Below are positions 8,756 through 20,359 of a DNA stretch of 64,000 nt, in pieces. Within the stretch, counting starts at the first letter, position 1. Every line of letters starts with the position of its first letter. This DNA comes from Haloferula helveola. Its GTDB lineage: Bacteria > Verrucomicrobiota > Verrucomicrobiia > Verrucomicrobiales > Akkermansiaceae. Made by a program: the position numbers and the translations under genes. The notes under the pieces were generated by a model that did not search any database, had not been told where the DNA came from, and saw only the letters and a program-made list of their open reading frames with translations. The DNA lies in contig NZ_AP024702.1 in NCBI RefSeq assembly GCF_037076345.1, forward strand, positions 186,001 through 250,000, written 5' to 3'.

Positions 8756-9622
8756 TTACTCCCGGGTTCCCACGCGATACGGTCCCGAGGCCTGAAGGTA
8801 GGCAACACACCCACATTCCGATGCGGAAACAACGTGACGCGACCCGTTGGCGGGAAGTTCGAAGTATTCCCCGGCACCCAGTTCCGTCGTCTGGTCTCCG
8901 TCGGATTCGGCGTAGCCGATTTCGCCCTTCACCATCACCACTCGAAGCGGACCCGCGTCTGACGCAAGCGCCCCGCTGAATCCTTTGGGAAGCCGGAGGA
9001 AGGATCCGAACTTGTGTCCGGAACCGGGATCTCCCCAGAGGAACGCGATCTCGGGGGTCTCGCCTTCGGACGACTCTGTCCCGTCCCCAATCCAATCGGT
9101 CTCGGATCCCGACAGCCAGACGAGATTTGACGGCACAACATTCACCGGTCGCTCGCCCTTGTCGAAAGCCTCCTCTTTCGGAAGCACCAGATACGGACCA
9201 CTGTCGATCTCGATGTAGGCCATGACGTTCTCCCCCTTCGCTGCGGTGATATGAACTTCTCCCGCCGGTTGGGTCCAGAATGAGCCAGGAGGCATCCACA
9301 TTTCGGCTGCCTCGGGGTCGTCGTTGTGGACCTTACCGCTGATCACGACGCCTCGGTAGGTAACGTTGTGAATGTGAGGCGGAGAGGAAAATCCGTCGGC
9401 GAAGCGCACCAGGAAACCGGAAGCGTCTCCGGCTGTGCGGTCGTTCCACAATGAACCGGCGCGGGGACCCTTCTCTCCCCTCGCGGGGTTCAAAGCTCCC
9501 CACGCAACGTCATCCGCCTTCACGATCTTCGGGGCCTTTGACCCGACCTTGTCTTTCGCAACCTGAGCGATCGCCGCTGTGGCCGCCGTGCATGCCACCA
9601 GAATGGGGAAACGTTTTTTCAT
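8756..9622 (-). CDS. Secreted double-cupin protein, DUF4437-like
   Basis: This 288-residue protein has a signal peptide ([20 protein letters not shown]) and two cupin halves. The first carries a metal-binding histidine pair and glycine turn ([20 protein letters not shown], about residues 81-100) and a PAGEVHIT strand. The second half carries [14 protein letters not shown] near the C-terminus. The overall layout resembles DUF4437 proteins, whose role is unsettled. The gene lies 150 bp downstream of the GH117-like gene on the same strand, so it could be cotranscribed. A metal-dependent sugar isomerase or binding role is possible but not shown. A weak half-site similar to the locus palindrome (TGTAGA at 9683-9688) lies upstream. 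Confidence 0.8.
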   Translation of the reverse strand: MKKRFPILVACTAATAAIAQVAKDKVGSKAPKIVKADDVAWGALNPARGEKGPRAGSLWNDRTAGDASGFLVRFADGFSSPPHIHNVTYRGVVISGKVHNDDPEAAEMWMPPGSFWTQPAGEVHITAAKGENVMAYIEIDSGPYLVLPKEEAFDKGERPVNVVPSNLVWLSGSETDWIGDGTESSEGETPEIAFLWGDPGSGHKFGSFLRLPKGFSGALASDAGPLRVVMVKGEIGYAESDGDQTTELGAGEYFELPANGSRHVVSASECGCVAYLQASGPYRVGTRE

Positions 9623-9772
9623 GGAATACTCTATGGGGTTGGGATCGCCGAAATTCTAGGGACGTAAATGATATTCACAGAATGTAGATCGCCGAGTGCA
9701 CCCACCGGCACAGCTTTTGCCACAAGGATCCTCACCGTCCGGCCATCAGGGAACTCGGAATCCTGCTCACCT

Positions 9773-10990
9773 TCACTGTTTCTCAGACCGCTTCTTCCTC
9801 TCCGCCGGCGGCAGGCTGTTCATGAAGTGAGTCTCCGCAGGGATGAAGGTGTTGGTCTTCTTCATCGAGGGGCTCTCGATATCGCGGCTCAAGTCGCAGT
9901 CAAAGCGGCCGAGAATACTGTGGCTCTTGCCCTTCCCTCCCTGCCACGTGAAGTGGCACAGCCCCCAACTGATGCCCCTGCCATCCTTGGTATCGGTGAA
10001 GGCGTCGGGTACGTAAGGACCGCCGGCCGTCGGCATGAGGATCGTCTGGGCGACCACCTTGAAGTCGACTCCGTCCGACGCGAACTGGATGGTGTTGTTC
10101 TCATTGCCATCGCGGATCACCAGCGCCGCAACACCCTCCCGGTAGGGAAAGAGCGTCGTCTCGTGCCCCGAGTTGATGACCGGATTGAGCGGATGCTTCC
10201 GGAACGGGCCGAGCGGATCATCGGCAAGCGCGAGACCTTGGGAACGGATGTGATCTCCATTCCGCCTGTAGTCGGACTTGAAGTAGAGAAAGATCTTCCC
10301 GTCCCGCACCAGCGGATAGGGGTCATGGATCGAATACTGGTCCCAACTCCCTTCCGGTCCGTTCGCTACCACGATCTTATGGGTCGGTGTCCACGGACCG
10401 TCGGGTGAATCGGCTACCGACACCGACACCGGACAATCGTCACCACGTTTCCCCGAGATCTCCAGAAACGCCTGGTAGTAGAGGTAATACCTGCCCTTCC
10501 ACACAAGGATGTCGGGCGTGGAGACGGAGCGCCATCCGGGATGCGGCTTCGGTGGCCGGGGAACCGCAACGCCCTCCTCTTTCCAAGTGAAGCCGTCCTC
10601 ACTGGTCGCATGCCAAATCTCGGCGAGGTCCCAGTCACTTGACGGTGTCGTCTCATTTGCCAGATCGGCTCCGCGGGGCGGTGTGGGCGTGGCGCGATGG
10701 GTGTACCAGACGTGGAACTTGCCATCGACCCGGATGACCTTGGTCGGATCGCGACGCGAGACGGTTCCATCTCCACCGTGGTAGTCGAAACCCACGAGGC
10801 GGGTGTATTTGAAGCTGGAAAAGAGCTCGTTCTCCTCGGGACGCGCCCCCGGATACTGCTCATAAAGCCGCTCCATCGCGGGGCTGAGCGGGATGTCCGG
10901 CTTCTCAGGGGGCAACTCGTAGGGAAACTCGCCGAGGGCGGGCAAAACTGCCGCCAAGAGCGCACCGGTGGAAAGAATTCGTGCTGGCAT
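9773..10990 (-). CDS. GH117-like glycoside hydrolase (left copy)
   Basis: This 405-residue secreted protein has a five-bladed beta-propeller-type sequence. The N-terminal SPAMER at 36-41 fits the SxAxxR motif described for GH117 dimer exchange. RRDPTKV with Asp81, IHDPYPL with Asp223 and NSGHE with His276 are candidate catalytic positions; published work on GH117 assigns an Asp base and an unusual His acid. Characterised GH117 enzymes remove 3,6-anhydro-L-galactose from the non-reducing end of neoagaro-oligosaccharides. Substrate here is inferred from the family and from the neighbouring sulfatases and GH16. It is transcribed divergently from three sulfatase genes, with a palindromic operator candidate 21 bp before its start. 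A second copy lies at 19012-20271. Confidence 0.8.
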   Translation of the reverse strand: MPARILSTGALLAAVLPALGEFPYELPPEKPDIPLSPAMERLYEQYPGARPEENELFSSFKYTRLVGFDYHGGDGTVSRRDPTKVIRVDGKFHVWYTHRATPTPPRGADLANETTPSSDWDLAEIWHATSEDGFTWKEEGVAVPRPPKPHPGWRSVSTPDILVWKGRYYLYYQAFLEISGKRGDDCPVSVSVADSPDGPWTPTHKIVVANGPEGSWDQYSIHDPYPLVRDGKIFLYFKSDYRRNGDHIRSQGLALADDPLGPFRKHPLNPVINSGHETTLFPYREGVAALVIRDGNENNTIQFASDGVDFKVVAQTILMPTAGGPYVPDAFTDTKDGRGISWGLCHFTWQGGKGKSHSILGRFDCDLSRDIESPSMKKTNTFIPAETHFMNSLPPAERKKRSEKQ

Positions 10991-11011
10991 GGGTAGAAGA
11001 ACAAACGCTGG

Positions 11012-11023
11012 ATTGTAGACAAT
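11012..11023. promoter_or_regulatory. Palindromic operator candidate, site 1
   Basis: ATTGTAGACAAT is a perfect palindrome apart from its two central bases, in the 82-bp gap between the divergent GH117-like (start 10990) and sulfatase (start 11073) genes. The same sequence, read on the other strand as ATTGTCTACAAT, recurs at 28758-28769 and with one mismatch at 20325-20336. It fits the t.GTM-KAC.a shape known for FadR-type GntR operators. The regulator is not in the window. Confidence 0.65.
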
Positions 11024-11072
11024 CTATCATCCGCGATCCAGAACAACCTGTCGCGGCTTCGGCCTCCCCGCC

Positions 11073-12839
<1,767 letters not shown>

Positions 12840-12884
12840 ATCCTGTCATCAGCTTCACGTCGTCATCCCCCGTCGACATTCCCC

Positions 12885-14645
12885 ATGAACATGCGTCAAC
12901 CGCTTCTCACACCGATCGTCGCGCTCTTCGTTGGCCTGCTGGCGCTTTCGAATGCAGCCGGTGCCGAGCCCGAGCGACCCAACGTCGTGGTGATTCTCAT
13001 CGACGACCTGAGTCACTACGGCGTGACCGCCTATGGAGCGAACCGGATCCGGATTGGGGATGACGAAGTGCCGCAAACGATCTCAACCCCCCACATCGAC
13101 CGCCTGGCTGACGGTGGACTCCTCTGCGAAAACGCCTTCGCCTATCCACTCTGTGAACCGACCCGCATCGCGCTGATGAGCGGCCAACTCAATGGCCGGA
13201 ACTTCCTCGCGCCGAAGTCGCAGCACGCGTCGGACATCACCTTCGGCGATGTCTTCAAGAGGGCGGGTTACGCCACCGGCATCTTCGGCAAGTGGAAGCA
13301 GACCCGCGGAACCCGCGAGATCAAGGGCAAGGACTACATCCGTGAATTCGGCTGGGACGAGTTCTGCTGCTTCGATGTCGTCGGCGAGGGGCAACGCTTT
13401 CTCGCTCCGAACCTTGTCACCGACGGCGTGCCGCGGGACTACGGCAAGGGCGACCCGATCGACCCGAAGACCGGACGACGCTGGTACGGGCCCGACATCT
13501 GCCAAAGGCATGCGCTGGACTTCATCGAACGCCATCGCGAGCGGCCATTCCTGCTCTATCTTCCCTTCATGCTGGTTCACGACCCTCACCAGCCAACACC
13601 CGACACGCGCCCACCGGAGCGCTTCGATGAATTCCGCGAATGGCAGGACAGGAAGGCGAACAAGAAGGGAGACGACCTCGGATTCCTTCCCGACATGGTT
13701 GCCTACATGGACAGGCAAGTCGGAGAGGTCGTCGCTGCGATCGAACGGCTGGGGCTCCGGGAGCGCACCCTGTTCATCGTGATGGGCGACAATGGCACCA
13801 AGGAGAACTTCACCCACATCCTGCCGGACGGCGGCGACTACCGGGGCGGCAAGGGAGACACCAAGGACAACGGCACCCACGTTCCGCTGGTTCTTTCCTG
13901 GCCGGGAACGATCCCTGGGGGCACAAGCTATGAAGGCCTCGTCGATGTGACCGATATTTACCCGACCATGTGCGATGCCGCGGGACTCGAGATCCCGAAT
14001 CCCCGTTCGATCGACGGCATCAGCTTCTGGCCCCACGCCATTGGAAAGCCCGGCGAGGCCCGGGAAGTGATCTACACTTGGTACAATGCCAACCGGCCGG
14101 GCACCGACACTTCCAAGCTGATTCGTTACGCGTTCACCAAGGACTTCAAACGTTATGCTCCCCACGCCAATTTCCCGGAAGGCCGCTTCTTCGACCTGCG
14201 GGAAGACCCCCTCGAGGAATCGGGAGAGCACTCGGTAAAGGTCGCGTGGTGGCACAAGCACCACAGCGGCCTCGATACCTCAAGCCTCACCAATGATCAG
14301 CGTGAGGCCTACCGGAGTCTCGGTGCCGTGCTGGACCGGCATCACCACGTCCCGGTGAAGTCACTGGAGGTCATTCCCCGTTCCCTGAAGCTCGAAGAAG
14401 GCGCGAGCACATTGATCCGCTGCCGGATCACGCCGGAGAACGCGACGCGACAGAACCTGATCTGGGAGTCCGGGAATCCGGAAGTCGCCACGGTCGACAA
14501 ATTCGGAATGATTCATGCCATCGCCCCCGGAACCACCGAGATCACTGTGTATTCGTGGGATGACGCCCGCCCGCTGGCCGACAACCGGAGCGAGACGTTC
14601 TCGCGCGACGGATTCACCGACCGCATTGTCATCGAGGTCGATTGA
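12885..14645 (+). CDS. S1-family sulfatase with Big_2-like domain
   Basis: This 586-residue secreted sulfatase has a signal peptide to about residue 27, NVVVILIDDLSHYG, the formylglycine motif CEPTR with Cys90, GKWKQTRG and MGDNGT. The C-terminal part (about residues 485-585) has the pattern of a bacterial Ig-like group 2 domain: VPVKSLEVIPRSLKLEEG, then NPEVATVDKFGMIHAIAPGT. Such domains often attach or present enzymes at the surface. It is the second gene of the sulfatase-GH16 run, 45 bp after the previous stop. The motif residue after Cys is Glu rather than the commoner Ser or Thr, which the C-x-P-x-R rule permits. Confidence 0.92.
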   Translation: MNMRQPLLTPIVALFVGLLALSNAAGAEPERPNVVVILIDDLSHYGVTAYGANRIRIGDDEVPQTISTPHIDRLADGGLLCENAFAYPLCEPTRIALMSGQLNGRNFLAPKSQHASDITFGDVFKRAGYATGIFGKWKQTRGTREIKGKDYIREFGWDEFCCFDVVGEGQRFLAPNLVTDGVPRDYGKGDPIDPKTGRRWYGPDICQRHALDFIERHRERPFLLYLPFMLVHDPHQPTPDTRPPERFDEFREWQDRKANKKGDDLGFLPDMVAYMDRQVGEVVAAIERLGLRERTLFIVMGDNGTKENFTHILPDGGDYRGGKGDTKDNGTHVPLVLSWPGTIPGGTSYEGLVDVTDIYPTMCDAAGLEIPNPRSIDGISFWPHAIGKPGEAREVIYTWYNANRPGTDTSKLIRYAFTKDFKRYAPHANFPEGRFFDLREDPLEESGEHSVKVAWWHKHHSGLDTSSLTNDQREAYRSLGAVLDRHHHVPVKSLEVIPRSLKLEEGASTLIRCRITPENATRQNLIWESGNPEVATVDKFGMIHAIAPGTTEITVYSWDDARPLADNRSETFSRDGFTDRIVIEVD

Positions 14646-14692
14646 CACTCGGTTGCACCGTTCCCGCCGAATCCGACATACCCCCTGAAACC

Positions 14693-16321
14693 ATGCGAAA
14701 CCCGGTTCAGATCATGCTCCTCGCGGCTCTCTCGCTCGGCGGTGTGAGCGCTGCGGCCCAGCCGTCGCGGCCGAACGTGATCCTGATCTTCGCGGACGAC
14801 ATCAGCGCTCGGGAACTGCCGGTCTACGGTTCTTCGGTATGGACCGACCCGTGGAGCAAGGACTCGAGCGATCCCCGGTTCCGCGCCCGGACGCCTGCCC
14901 TTGACCGGCTCGCCGAGGAGGGTTGCTGGATCACGAATGCGTGGGCCTCAACGGTTTGTTCGCCGAGCCGGGCGATGATGATGACCGGTCGTTACGCACA
15001 CCTTCACAAGTGGTGGGATAACAAGGACAAGGGGAATTACAGGAACACCGACGGACGCCTGACCACGTGGCCTCTCTATGAAAGCTCGCCACTGCAACTC
15101 GGGCACGTCGCGCAGCGCGCCGGCTACGCCACCTACTGGGCGGGCAAAACGCAGATGGCGGGGGACCTCACCCGGTTTGGCTTCGACGAAGGCTGCTTCA
15201 CGCCCGGCAACCTGTCCGACAGGGACAACCCCTACACGGACTTCAAGATGGAGATGAAGCCGGTCAACGGGAAGAAGGTGCTCGTGAACAGCGACACGGG
15301 AGAGCCCCTCGACACCTATCTCCAGCACGGGTGGTACTGGAACCCCCATGTCCGACTGATGAACCAGCCCGGATCGCCGAAGTTCTGCTGGTGGCCGAAC
15401 ACCGAAGAGTCCCGCGAGCAATTCGGACTCAACACCTATGGCCCTGATGTCGAACTCGACTTCGTATTCGAGTTCATGGAGCGGCAGCAGGACGCAGGCA
15501 AACCGTTCTTCATCTACCACACCAGCCACCTCGGCCATGATGCGTTCGACTGGTTCAATCCGGACTCGGACAGCAAGTGGCCGGGAACTCCGGTGATCGA
15601 GTGGAAGGACGGACGTTATTTCAGAACCGAGCCGCACGTCACCGGTGACAAAGGTGACTACGACACCCACGGGACGGTCACCGGACCCGGGGTCCACAAC
15701 CACATCAACTACCTCGATTACCAGGTCTGGCAGTATCGGAAGAAACTCGCGGAACTCGGCATCGCCGACAACACGGTTCTGATCTTCTGCGCCGACAACG
15801 GAACCAGCGGCTACGGCAAACACAACGCGGACCGGCAGAAGGGAACCCACGTGCCTCTCATCATGTATGCCCCGGGCATGACCAAGCACGGCCGGCAGGA
15901 TGTCCTCGTGAACATGTCCGACTTCCTTCCGACCCTGGCGGAGCTTGCCGGCACGCCCATTCCCGAGGACTACGAGATCAACGGCGAAAGCCTCGTCCCA
16001 TTCCTCTTCTCGGAAAAATCGGAGCACCGCGACTGGATCTACGGATATCAGGGAAACAAGCAGATCATCCGCGGCCGCCACGTTCTCAGGGACGGGTTTG
16101 GCAAATGGTGGGACGTCAGCACGTCACCCGAGAATCTCATCAGTTTCCCGAGAATCGATGACTGGACCGCAGTCAGCGATGCCCACCGAAAGGAGCGGGA
16201 TGCCCTGAAGGCGATCCTGCCCCGTTTCGACCTCCACGCATCCGCTCCCGACGCGCCAGGCGTGCCTGCCCGCAAGACACAACCGGTCCTCCCGAAGCAG
16301 AACGCCAGTCGGAATGGCTGA
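14693..16321 (+). CDS. S1-family sulfatase
   Basis: This 542-residue secreted sulfatase starts at the ATG at 14693, directly before a signal peptide (MRNPVQIMLLAALSLGG). Key motifs are NVILIFADDISARE, the formylglycine motif CSPSR with Cys89, AGKTQM and ADNGTSG. A long insert between the first Asp pair and the Cys (YGSSVWTDPWSKDSSDP) and another around residues 190-260 distinguish it from its neighbours, so it probably belongs to a different S1 subfamily. The gene sits 47 bp after the previous sulfatase stop and 36 bp before the GH16 gene, consistent with cotranscription and stepwise desulfation of one substrate. Confidence 0.92.
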   Translation: MRNPVQIMLLAALSLGGVSAAAQPSRPNVILIFADDISARELPVYGSSVWTDPWSKDSSDPRFRARTPALDRLAEEGCWITNAWASTVCSPSRAMMMTGRYAHLHKWWDNKDKGNYRNTDGRLTTWPLYESSPLQLGHVAQRAGYATYWAGKTQMAGDLTRFGFDEGCFTPGNLSDRDNPYTDFKMEMKPVNGKKVLVNSDTGEPLDTYLQHGWYWNPHVRLMNQPGSPKFCWWPNTEESREQFGLNTYGPDVELDFVFEFMERQQDAGKPFFIYHTSHLGHDAFDWFNPDSDSKWPGTPVIEWKDGRYFRTEPHVTGDKGDYDTHGTVTGPGVHNHINYLDYQVWQYRKKLAELGIADNTVLIFCADNGTSGYGKHNADRQKGTHVPLIMYAPGMTKHGRQDVLVNMSDFLPTLAELAGTPIPEDYEINGESLVPFLFSEKSEHRDWIYGYQGNKQIIRGRHVLRDGFGKWWDVSTSPENLISFPRIDDWTAVSDAHRKERDALKAILPRFDLHASAPDAPGVPARKTQPVLPKQNASRNG

Positions 16322-16357
16322 ACTCAATCTCAACAACCCAACCCAAACAAGACCTCC

Positions 16358-17263
16358 ATGCAACGCCTGTTGACTCTCGCCCCTCTGCTGGCGGCCATCG
16401 TAGCGCCCTCACCCGCCGCCCCGGACCACCCGCACCTAGTCCCCGGCCAAGCGGCCGGAGCCCTCAGCCAGAAGTGGCTCCCGGTCAAGAACATGTCGGA
16501 CGAGTTCGAGGGATCCGCCATCGACGATTCCAAGTGGCAGACCGAACCGGTCGGCAACGGGTGGTCATGGTATGGCCGCCCGCCCGGTCTCTTTGTCCCG
16601 AAGAACGCGCGCACCGCTGACGGCAACCTCAAGGTCACCGTTTCGAAACTCGACGAACCTGTCGAACGCGGAGGAAACCGCTTCACCCATCAGGGCGCGA
16701 TCATTCGGTCACTTCATGCCGGACAACCGGGCTGGTTCTACGAATGCCGGATGAAGGCCAATCAGACGGCGATGTCGTCGACCTTCTGGCTGATGACCAA
16801 AGCCAACCACGTCAAGAAGCTCGAGCTCGATATTCAGGAGTGCGTCGGCAGGACTTCCGATCTCACCTCACCATGGGCCAAGAAATGGGATCGGATCTTC
16901 CACTCGAATCTCATCCATCGTACGAATCGACACAACCCGACAAAAGCCCAGATCCAGAACTCAATCCCGACCGAAACGGCGAACTGGGAGCGCTACTACG
17001 TTTACGGCGCCTGGTGGAAGTCACCCGATGAAGTGCGCTTCTACCTCGACGGCAAGCACGTTTACAGCATCGAGCCGAAAGTTGAGTGGGACGTGCCGGC
17101 ATTCATCCAGATGGCGATCGAGACCTACGACTGGAATCCGATCCCTGCCGACGGCGGGCTGGTCGAAAGCGGCACCGAGGAACAACGGACCACGAGCTAC
17201 GACTGGGTGCGTGTCTGGAAGCCCGCCGACCCGATCCCGGCAGCGGTCGAGGCGAAGGAGTGA
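16358..17263 (+). CDS. GH16 endo-galactanase (agarase/porphyranase-like)
   Basis: This 301-residue secreted protein has a signal peptide to about residue 21. The GH16 catalytic signature E-x-D-x-x-E is ELDIQE at 156-161, with Glu156 the expected nucleophile and Glu161 the acid/base. Supporting features are the opening DEFEGSAIDDSKW, the Trp-rich WGSW-type segment near 69-73 (WSWYG), and the closing YDWVRVWKP strand typical of GH16 jelly-roll enzymes. GH16 includes beta-agarases, porphyranases and carrageenases, which cleave internal beta-1,4 linkages. Its place at the end of a sulfatase operon flanked by GH117-like genes favours a red-algal galactan substrate. The exact subfamily needs a phylogeny. 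Confidence 0.9.
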   Translation: MQRLLTLAPLLAAIVAPSPAAPDHPHLVPGQAAGALSQKWLPVKNMSDEFEGSAIDDSKWQTEPVGNGWSWYGRPPGLFVPKNARTADGNLKVTVSKLDEPVERGGNRFTHQGAIIRSLHAGQPGWFYECRMKANQTAMSSTFWLMTKANHVKKLELDIQECVGRTSDLTSPWAKKWDRIFHSNLIHRTNRHNPTKAQIQNSIPTETANWERYYVYGAWWKSPDEVRFYLDGKHVYSIEPKVEWDVPAFIQMAIETYDWNPIPADGGLVESGTEEQRTTSYDWVRVWKPADPIPAAVEAKE

Positions 17264-17348
17264 AGAGACGCAGCCCGTGGTGGCTCAACCTCCAACTTCC
17301 TCTCGATCGCGCATGCCTGCGAGTGGACAGGTGAATCCGCCCGTCGGG

Positions 17349-18977
17349 CTAGTGCCCGGGATCGACCGGCAGCCCGTTCCACTCTCCGAATTCTCCGGGG
17401 AGTTCCTTCAGGAATTCTCCGAGACGCCCCTGCATGGCTGCCAGCCGCTCGGCGTGGGCGGGATCTGACGCGAGGTTGGTGGTTTCGAGCGGATCCGCGC
17501 CCAATTCGTAGAGTTGGTCGGGATCGAAGTAGTTCTTCTTGTAGGGAGGACTCGCGTGAAGTGTCAGGCGCACGAGAAAGTCCCCGCCGGGAGGGCCTCC
17601 GACATGCGGAACCTTCGCATCGGGATCCGGTTTCCAGTCCACCCACGGGTGCCTGCGCTTGATTTCCTCCAGCATCGCGAACTGCTGGCGCATTCCCTCA
17701 TTCTCGTCCGGCACCTGGCTCGGCGGCAAACGAAACGCGAGGTACTTCCGCTCCTCCGTAACCACAGCGCGGGTGAATCCGATTTCCGCGTAGATTGCTT
17801 CACGCCACACGGCAGCCGGGTCCTCAAGCACCGGAAGATAGCTTCGCCCGTCGAGAATCATTTCCGGCAGCGGCGGGACTCCGCAGGCATCAAGGATGGT
17901 TGGTGTGATATCCACGTTCGAAACCAGTTTCCCGCACACCTGCGGCCGGATCCGACGTGGCCAACGGGCGGCACTCGGCGTGCGCAGGGCCCCTTGGTAG
18001 AGAGTGCTCTTGCTCGAGTGCTCCATCCCGTGGTCATTGAAGTAGATGATCAGCGTGTCGTCCGCGATCCCATGCTTCTCAAGCCGCGCGAGGATGGCCC
18101 CTACCCCGGCGTCGAGCCAGGTATTCCCAGCGGTCTTCTCCGCCAACCCGGCCTCCGCAACCGTCCGAAAGATCTTCTCTCTCGCGGGCATTCCGGAGGC
18201 TGGCGGTTCGTCGAGAAATCCGACCGGCGTGCTTCGCGGATCCTCGCGCATGCCGCCGACCGGATCGGGAGCGTGAGGCAGCGTGGTCGAGAAGTAGAGA
18301 AAGAACGGCTTGTCGTGATGCGCATCGATAAAGTCGACCGCTCCCTCGGTGACCCACTCCATGTTGTGATGGGCAAGACCGGCATTGCGGAGGCTGACCG
18401 AGTCGAGAGGATTTCCCGCATAGATTCGTGAGACTTCATCGAATCCGTGAACCTTCAGCTCCTCGCAGAGATCGCGCTGCTCCCGCTCCAACTCGGCCCG
18501 GATCGCCGGATCCTTCGGGTCCGCATTGGCCGGCACATTCCCGCGCCGAAAACCCTGCAGTCCGAGATGCCACTTACCCACGAGCCCGGTGGTGTAGCCC
18601 GCCGCTTGCAGCGCCTTCGGAAGATTCGGACGGTCTGGCTCGAGATGCGTGTTGAAGTAGACCTTCGTCACCCGTTCCGGCGTGATGTCGCCCAGAAAGG
18701 ACGGCGATGTGCAACGGCTGGGAAATCGGCCGGTGATGCAGGCGTAGCGACTCGGCGTGCAGACGGTACTGCAGGTGTAGCTATTCTCGAACCGAACCCC
18801 CTGCTTTGCGATCCGGTCGAGATTCGGTGTGAGTGCCTTCCCGGTCAGGAATCCGACATCATCCCGCTTCTGGTCATCGGTGATGATGAAAATGACATTG
18901 GGACGCCGCACCGGAGATTCGGCCCCGAGCAGACCGAAGCCAAAGAGAAACGAAATCGCGAAAAGCAGGCGGACCAT
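17349..18977 (-). CDS. S1-family sulfatase
   Basis: This 542-residue secreted sulfatase starts at an ATG at 18977 followed directly by a signal peptide (MVRLLFAISFLFGFGLLGAE). It has NVIFIITDDQKRDD, the formylglycine motif CTPSR with Cys73, GKWHLGLQG and a FNDHGME metal-site segment. The start is 34 bp downstream of the GH117-like stop on the same strand, so the two genes probably form an operon under operator site 2. It converges on the GH16 gene across an 85-bp gap. Closest in style to Planctomycete/Verrucomicrobial arylsulfatase A-type enzymes; the target ester is unknown. Confidence 0.92.
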   Translation of the reverse strand: MVRLLFAISFLFGFGLLGAESPVRRPNVIFIITDDQKRDDVGFLTGKALTPNLDRIAKQGVRFENSYTCSTVCTPSRYACITGRFPSRCTSPSFLGDITPERVTKVYFNTHLEPDRPNLPKALQAAGYTTGLVGKWHLGLQGFRRGNVPANADPKDPAIRAELEREQRDLCEELKVHGFDEVSRIYAGNPLDSVSLRNAGLAHHNMEWVTEGAVDFIDAHHDKPFFLYFSTTLPHAPDPVGGMREDPRSTPVGFLDEPPASGMPAREKIFRTVAEAGLAEKTAGNTWLDAGVGAILARLEKHGIADDTLIIYFNDHGMEHSSKSTLYQGALRTPSAARWPRRIRPQVCGKLVSNVDITPTILDACGVPPLPEMILDGRSYLPVLEDPAAVWREAIYAEIGFTRAVVTEERKYLAFRLPPSQVPDENEGMRQQFAMLEEIKRRHPWVDWKPDPDAKVPHVGGPPGGDFLVRLTLHASPPYKKNYFDPDQLYELGADPLETTNLASDPAHAERLAAMQGRLGEFLKELPGEFGEWNGLPVDPGH

Positions 18978-19011
18978 GAGACGTGCGGATCGGGCGTTCG
19001 CGTTTCCGGCA

Positions 19012-20271
19012 TCACGGCTCCGGCCTCTGTGTGGCAATGCGCTGCCGCTGCTCGCGAGTCAGTCCCTGGCTGAAGTACACTTCCGGCCGGTGCCAGATCC
19101 CGGTCTGCTTCATGGCGGGATCGTGCCAGTCGAGACTCAGATCGCAATCGAAGCGCGCGAGAATCGTGTGCTGATGGTCGCGATCGCCGGCATTGATGAA
19201 GTGGCAGAGACCCCACGTGACCCCCCGCCCGTTTCCCGAACCTGTGAAGGCGTCCGGCGTGAACGGACCGGCGGCGGTCGGCGTGAGGGTGAGGACACTG
19301 GCGATCTCGAAATTCACACCGTCCGGCGCGTACTGCATCGTGCTGTGCTCGTTTCCGTCCTTGATCGCCATCGCCGCCATTCCCTCCTTGAAAGGAAAGT
19401 AGGTCGTCTCATGCCCGGAATTGAGGACCGGATTGAGCCGGTGCTTCACGAAGGGACCGAGCGGGTCTTCCGCCACCGCGAGACCCTGCGCCACCGCGTA
19501 GTCCTGACGATGGTCCGGCCACTTGTTGTAGGCAGATTTGTAGTAAAGGTGGATCTTGCCCTTGTAGACCACCGGCTGCGGGTCATGGATCGCATCCTGA
19601 TCCCACTCCCCCTTCTCTCCGAACGGCACCACTTGGCGAAGCGTCGGGGTCCACGGACCATCCGGAGACTCCGACCACGACACCGAAACCGGACACACAT
19701 CTCCCCGGATACCACTCGTCTCGACGAAGGCCTGGTAGTACAGATAATACTTCCCCTTCCAAACAAGGATGTCAGGAGTGGCGACCGAACGCCATCCGAT
19801 GGCGGGCTTCTCCGGGCGACGCACCGCCACCCCCTTCTCCTCCCAAGTGAATCCGTCCTCGCTGGTCGCATACCAGATCTCGGACAAATCCCAGTCGGTG
19901 GAGGGGATCGTATCCGTCGCTTCCGCAGCGCGCTTCACCCCGAGCGGAGGCCGAGGGGAATCGCGCTTCGTATACCAGACGTAGTAGCGCCCGTTGGCCC
20001 GGATCGGGCGCGACGGATCGCGGCGCGATACCGTGCCGTCCCCATCACGGTAATCGAAACCCTTGAGGCGGGTGAACTTGAACTGCGAGAACAACTCATT
20101 GTCCTGCGCCCGGGGCGCCGGATAGTCGAACATCCGTTCCATCGCGGAACTCAATTCGATGTCCGGCTTGGACTCGGGCATCTTGTGGGGAAACACACCT
20201 TCGCCCCCCACGGCAGCGCCTGGCATACTGATTGTGACCCCAAGAACTGACTGTAGAAATCCGTCTCGCAT
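19012..20271 (-). CDS. GH117-like glycoside hydrolase (right copy)
   Basis: This 419-residue secreted paralog of the 9773-10990 protein keeps every landmark: SSAMER at 41-46 (SxAxxR), RRDPSRPIRANGRYYVWYT, VATPDILVWKGKYYLYYQAF, AIHDPQPVV and LNSGHETTYFPF. The N-terminus is a weak signal sequence (MRDGFLQSVLGVTISMPGAA). It is expected to act as an exo-acting anhydro-galactosidase on galactan oligosaccharides; the two copies may differ in sulfation or chain preference. It is followed by a sulfatase gene and preceded, 54 bp upstream of the ATG, by operator site 2. Together with the left copy it brackets the sulfatase-GH16 block. Confidence 0.8.
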   Translation of the reverse strand: MRDGFLQSVLGVTISMPGAAVGGEGVFPHKMPESKPDIELSSAMERMFDYPAPRAQDNELFSQFKFTRLKGFDYRDGDGTVSRRDPSRPIRANGRYYVWYTKRDSPRPPLGVKRAAEATDTIPSTDWDLSEIWYATSEDGFTWEEKGVAVRRPEKPAIGWRSVATPDILVWKGKYYLYYQAFVETSGIRGDVCPVSVSWSESPDGPWTPTLRQVVPFGEKGEWDQDAIHDPQPVVYKGKIHLYYKSAYNKWPDHRQDYAVAQGLAVAEDPLGPFVKHRLNPVLNSGHETTYFPFKEGMAAMAIKDGNEHSTMQYAPDGVNFEIASVLTLTPTAAGPFTPDAFTGSGNGRGVTWGLCHFINAGDRDHQHTILARFDCDLSLDWHDPAMKQTGIWHRPEVYFSQGLTREQRQRIATQRPEP

Positions 20272-20324
20272 TTGACTTCCCGAGCATACCGGAGGTCATC
20301 CGGAGCTATTTCATCTTTTTGTCG

Positions 20325-20336
20325 ATTGTCTACATT
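20325..20336. promoter_or_regulatory. Palindromic operator candidate, site 2
   Basis: ATTGTCTACATT differs from the locus palindrome ATTGTCTACAAT at one base and lies 54 bp before the GH117-like start at 20271. A CTTTTTG tract (20315-20321) sits 3 bases before it, as also happens 4 bases before site 3, so the conserved block extends beyond the palindrome. Confidence 0.55.
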
Positions 20337-20359
20337 ATTGACCGACTGGCGAGTCGATT

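Noticed and set aside
9681-9690. Fourth copy of the locus palindrome upstream of the cupin gene
   Set aside because: Only one half-site (TGTAGA) is present; too short to call an operator.
12840-12884. Terminator between the first two sulfatases
   Set aside because: No hairpin seen in the 45-bp gap; the genes are better read as one transcript.
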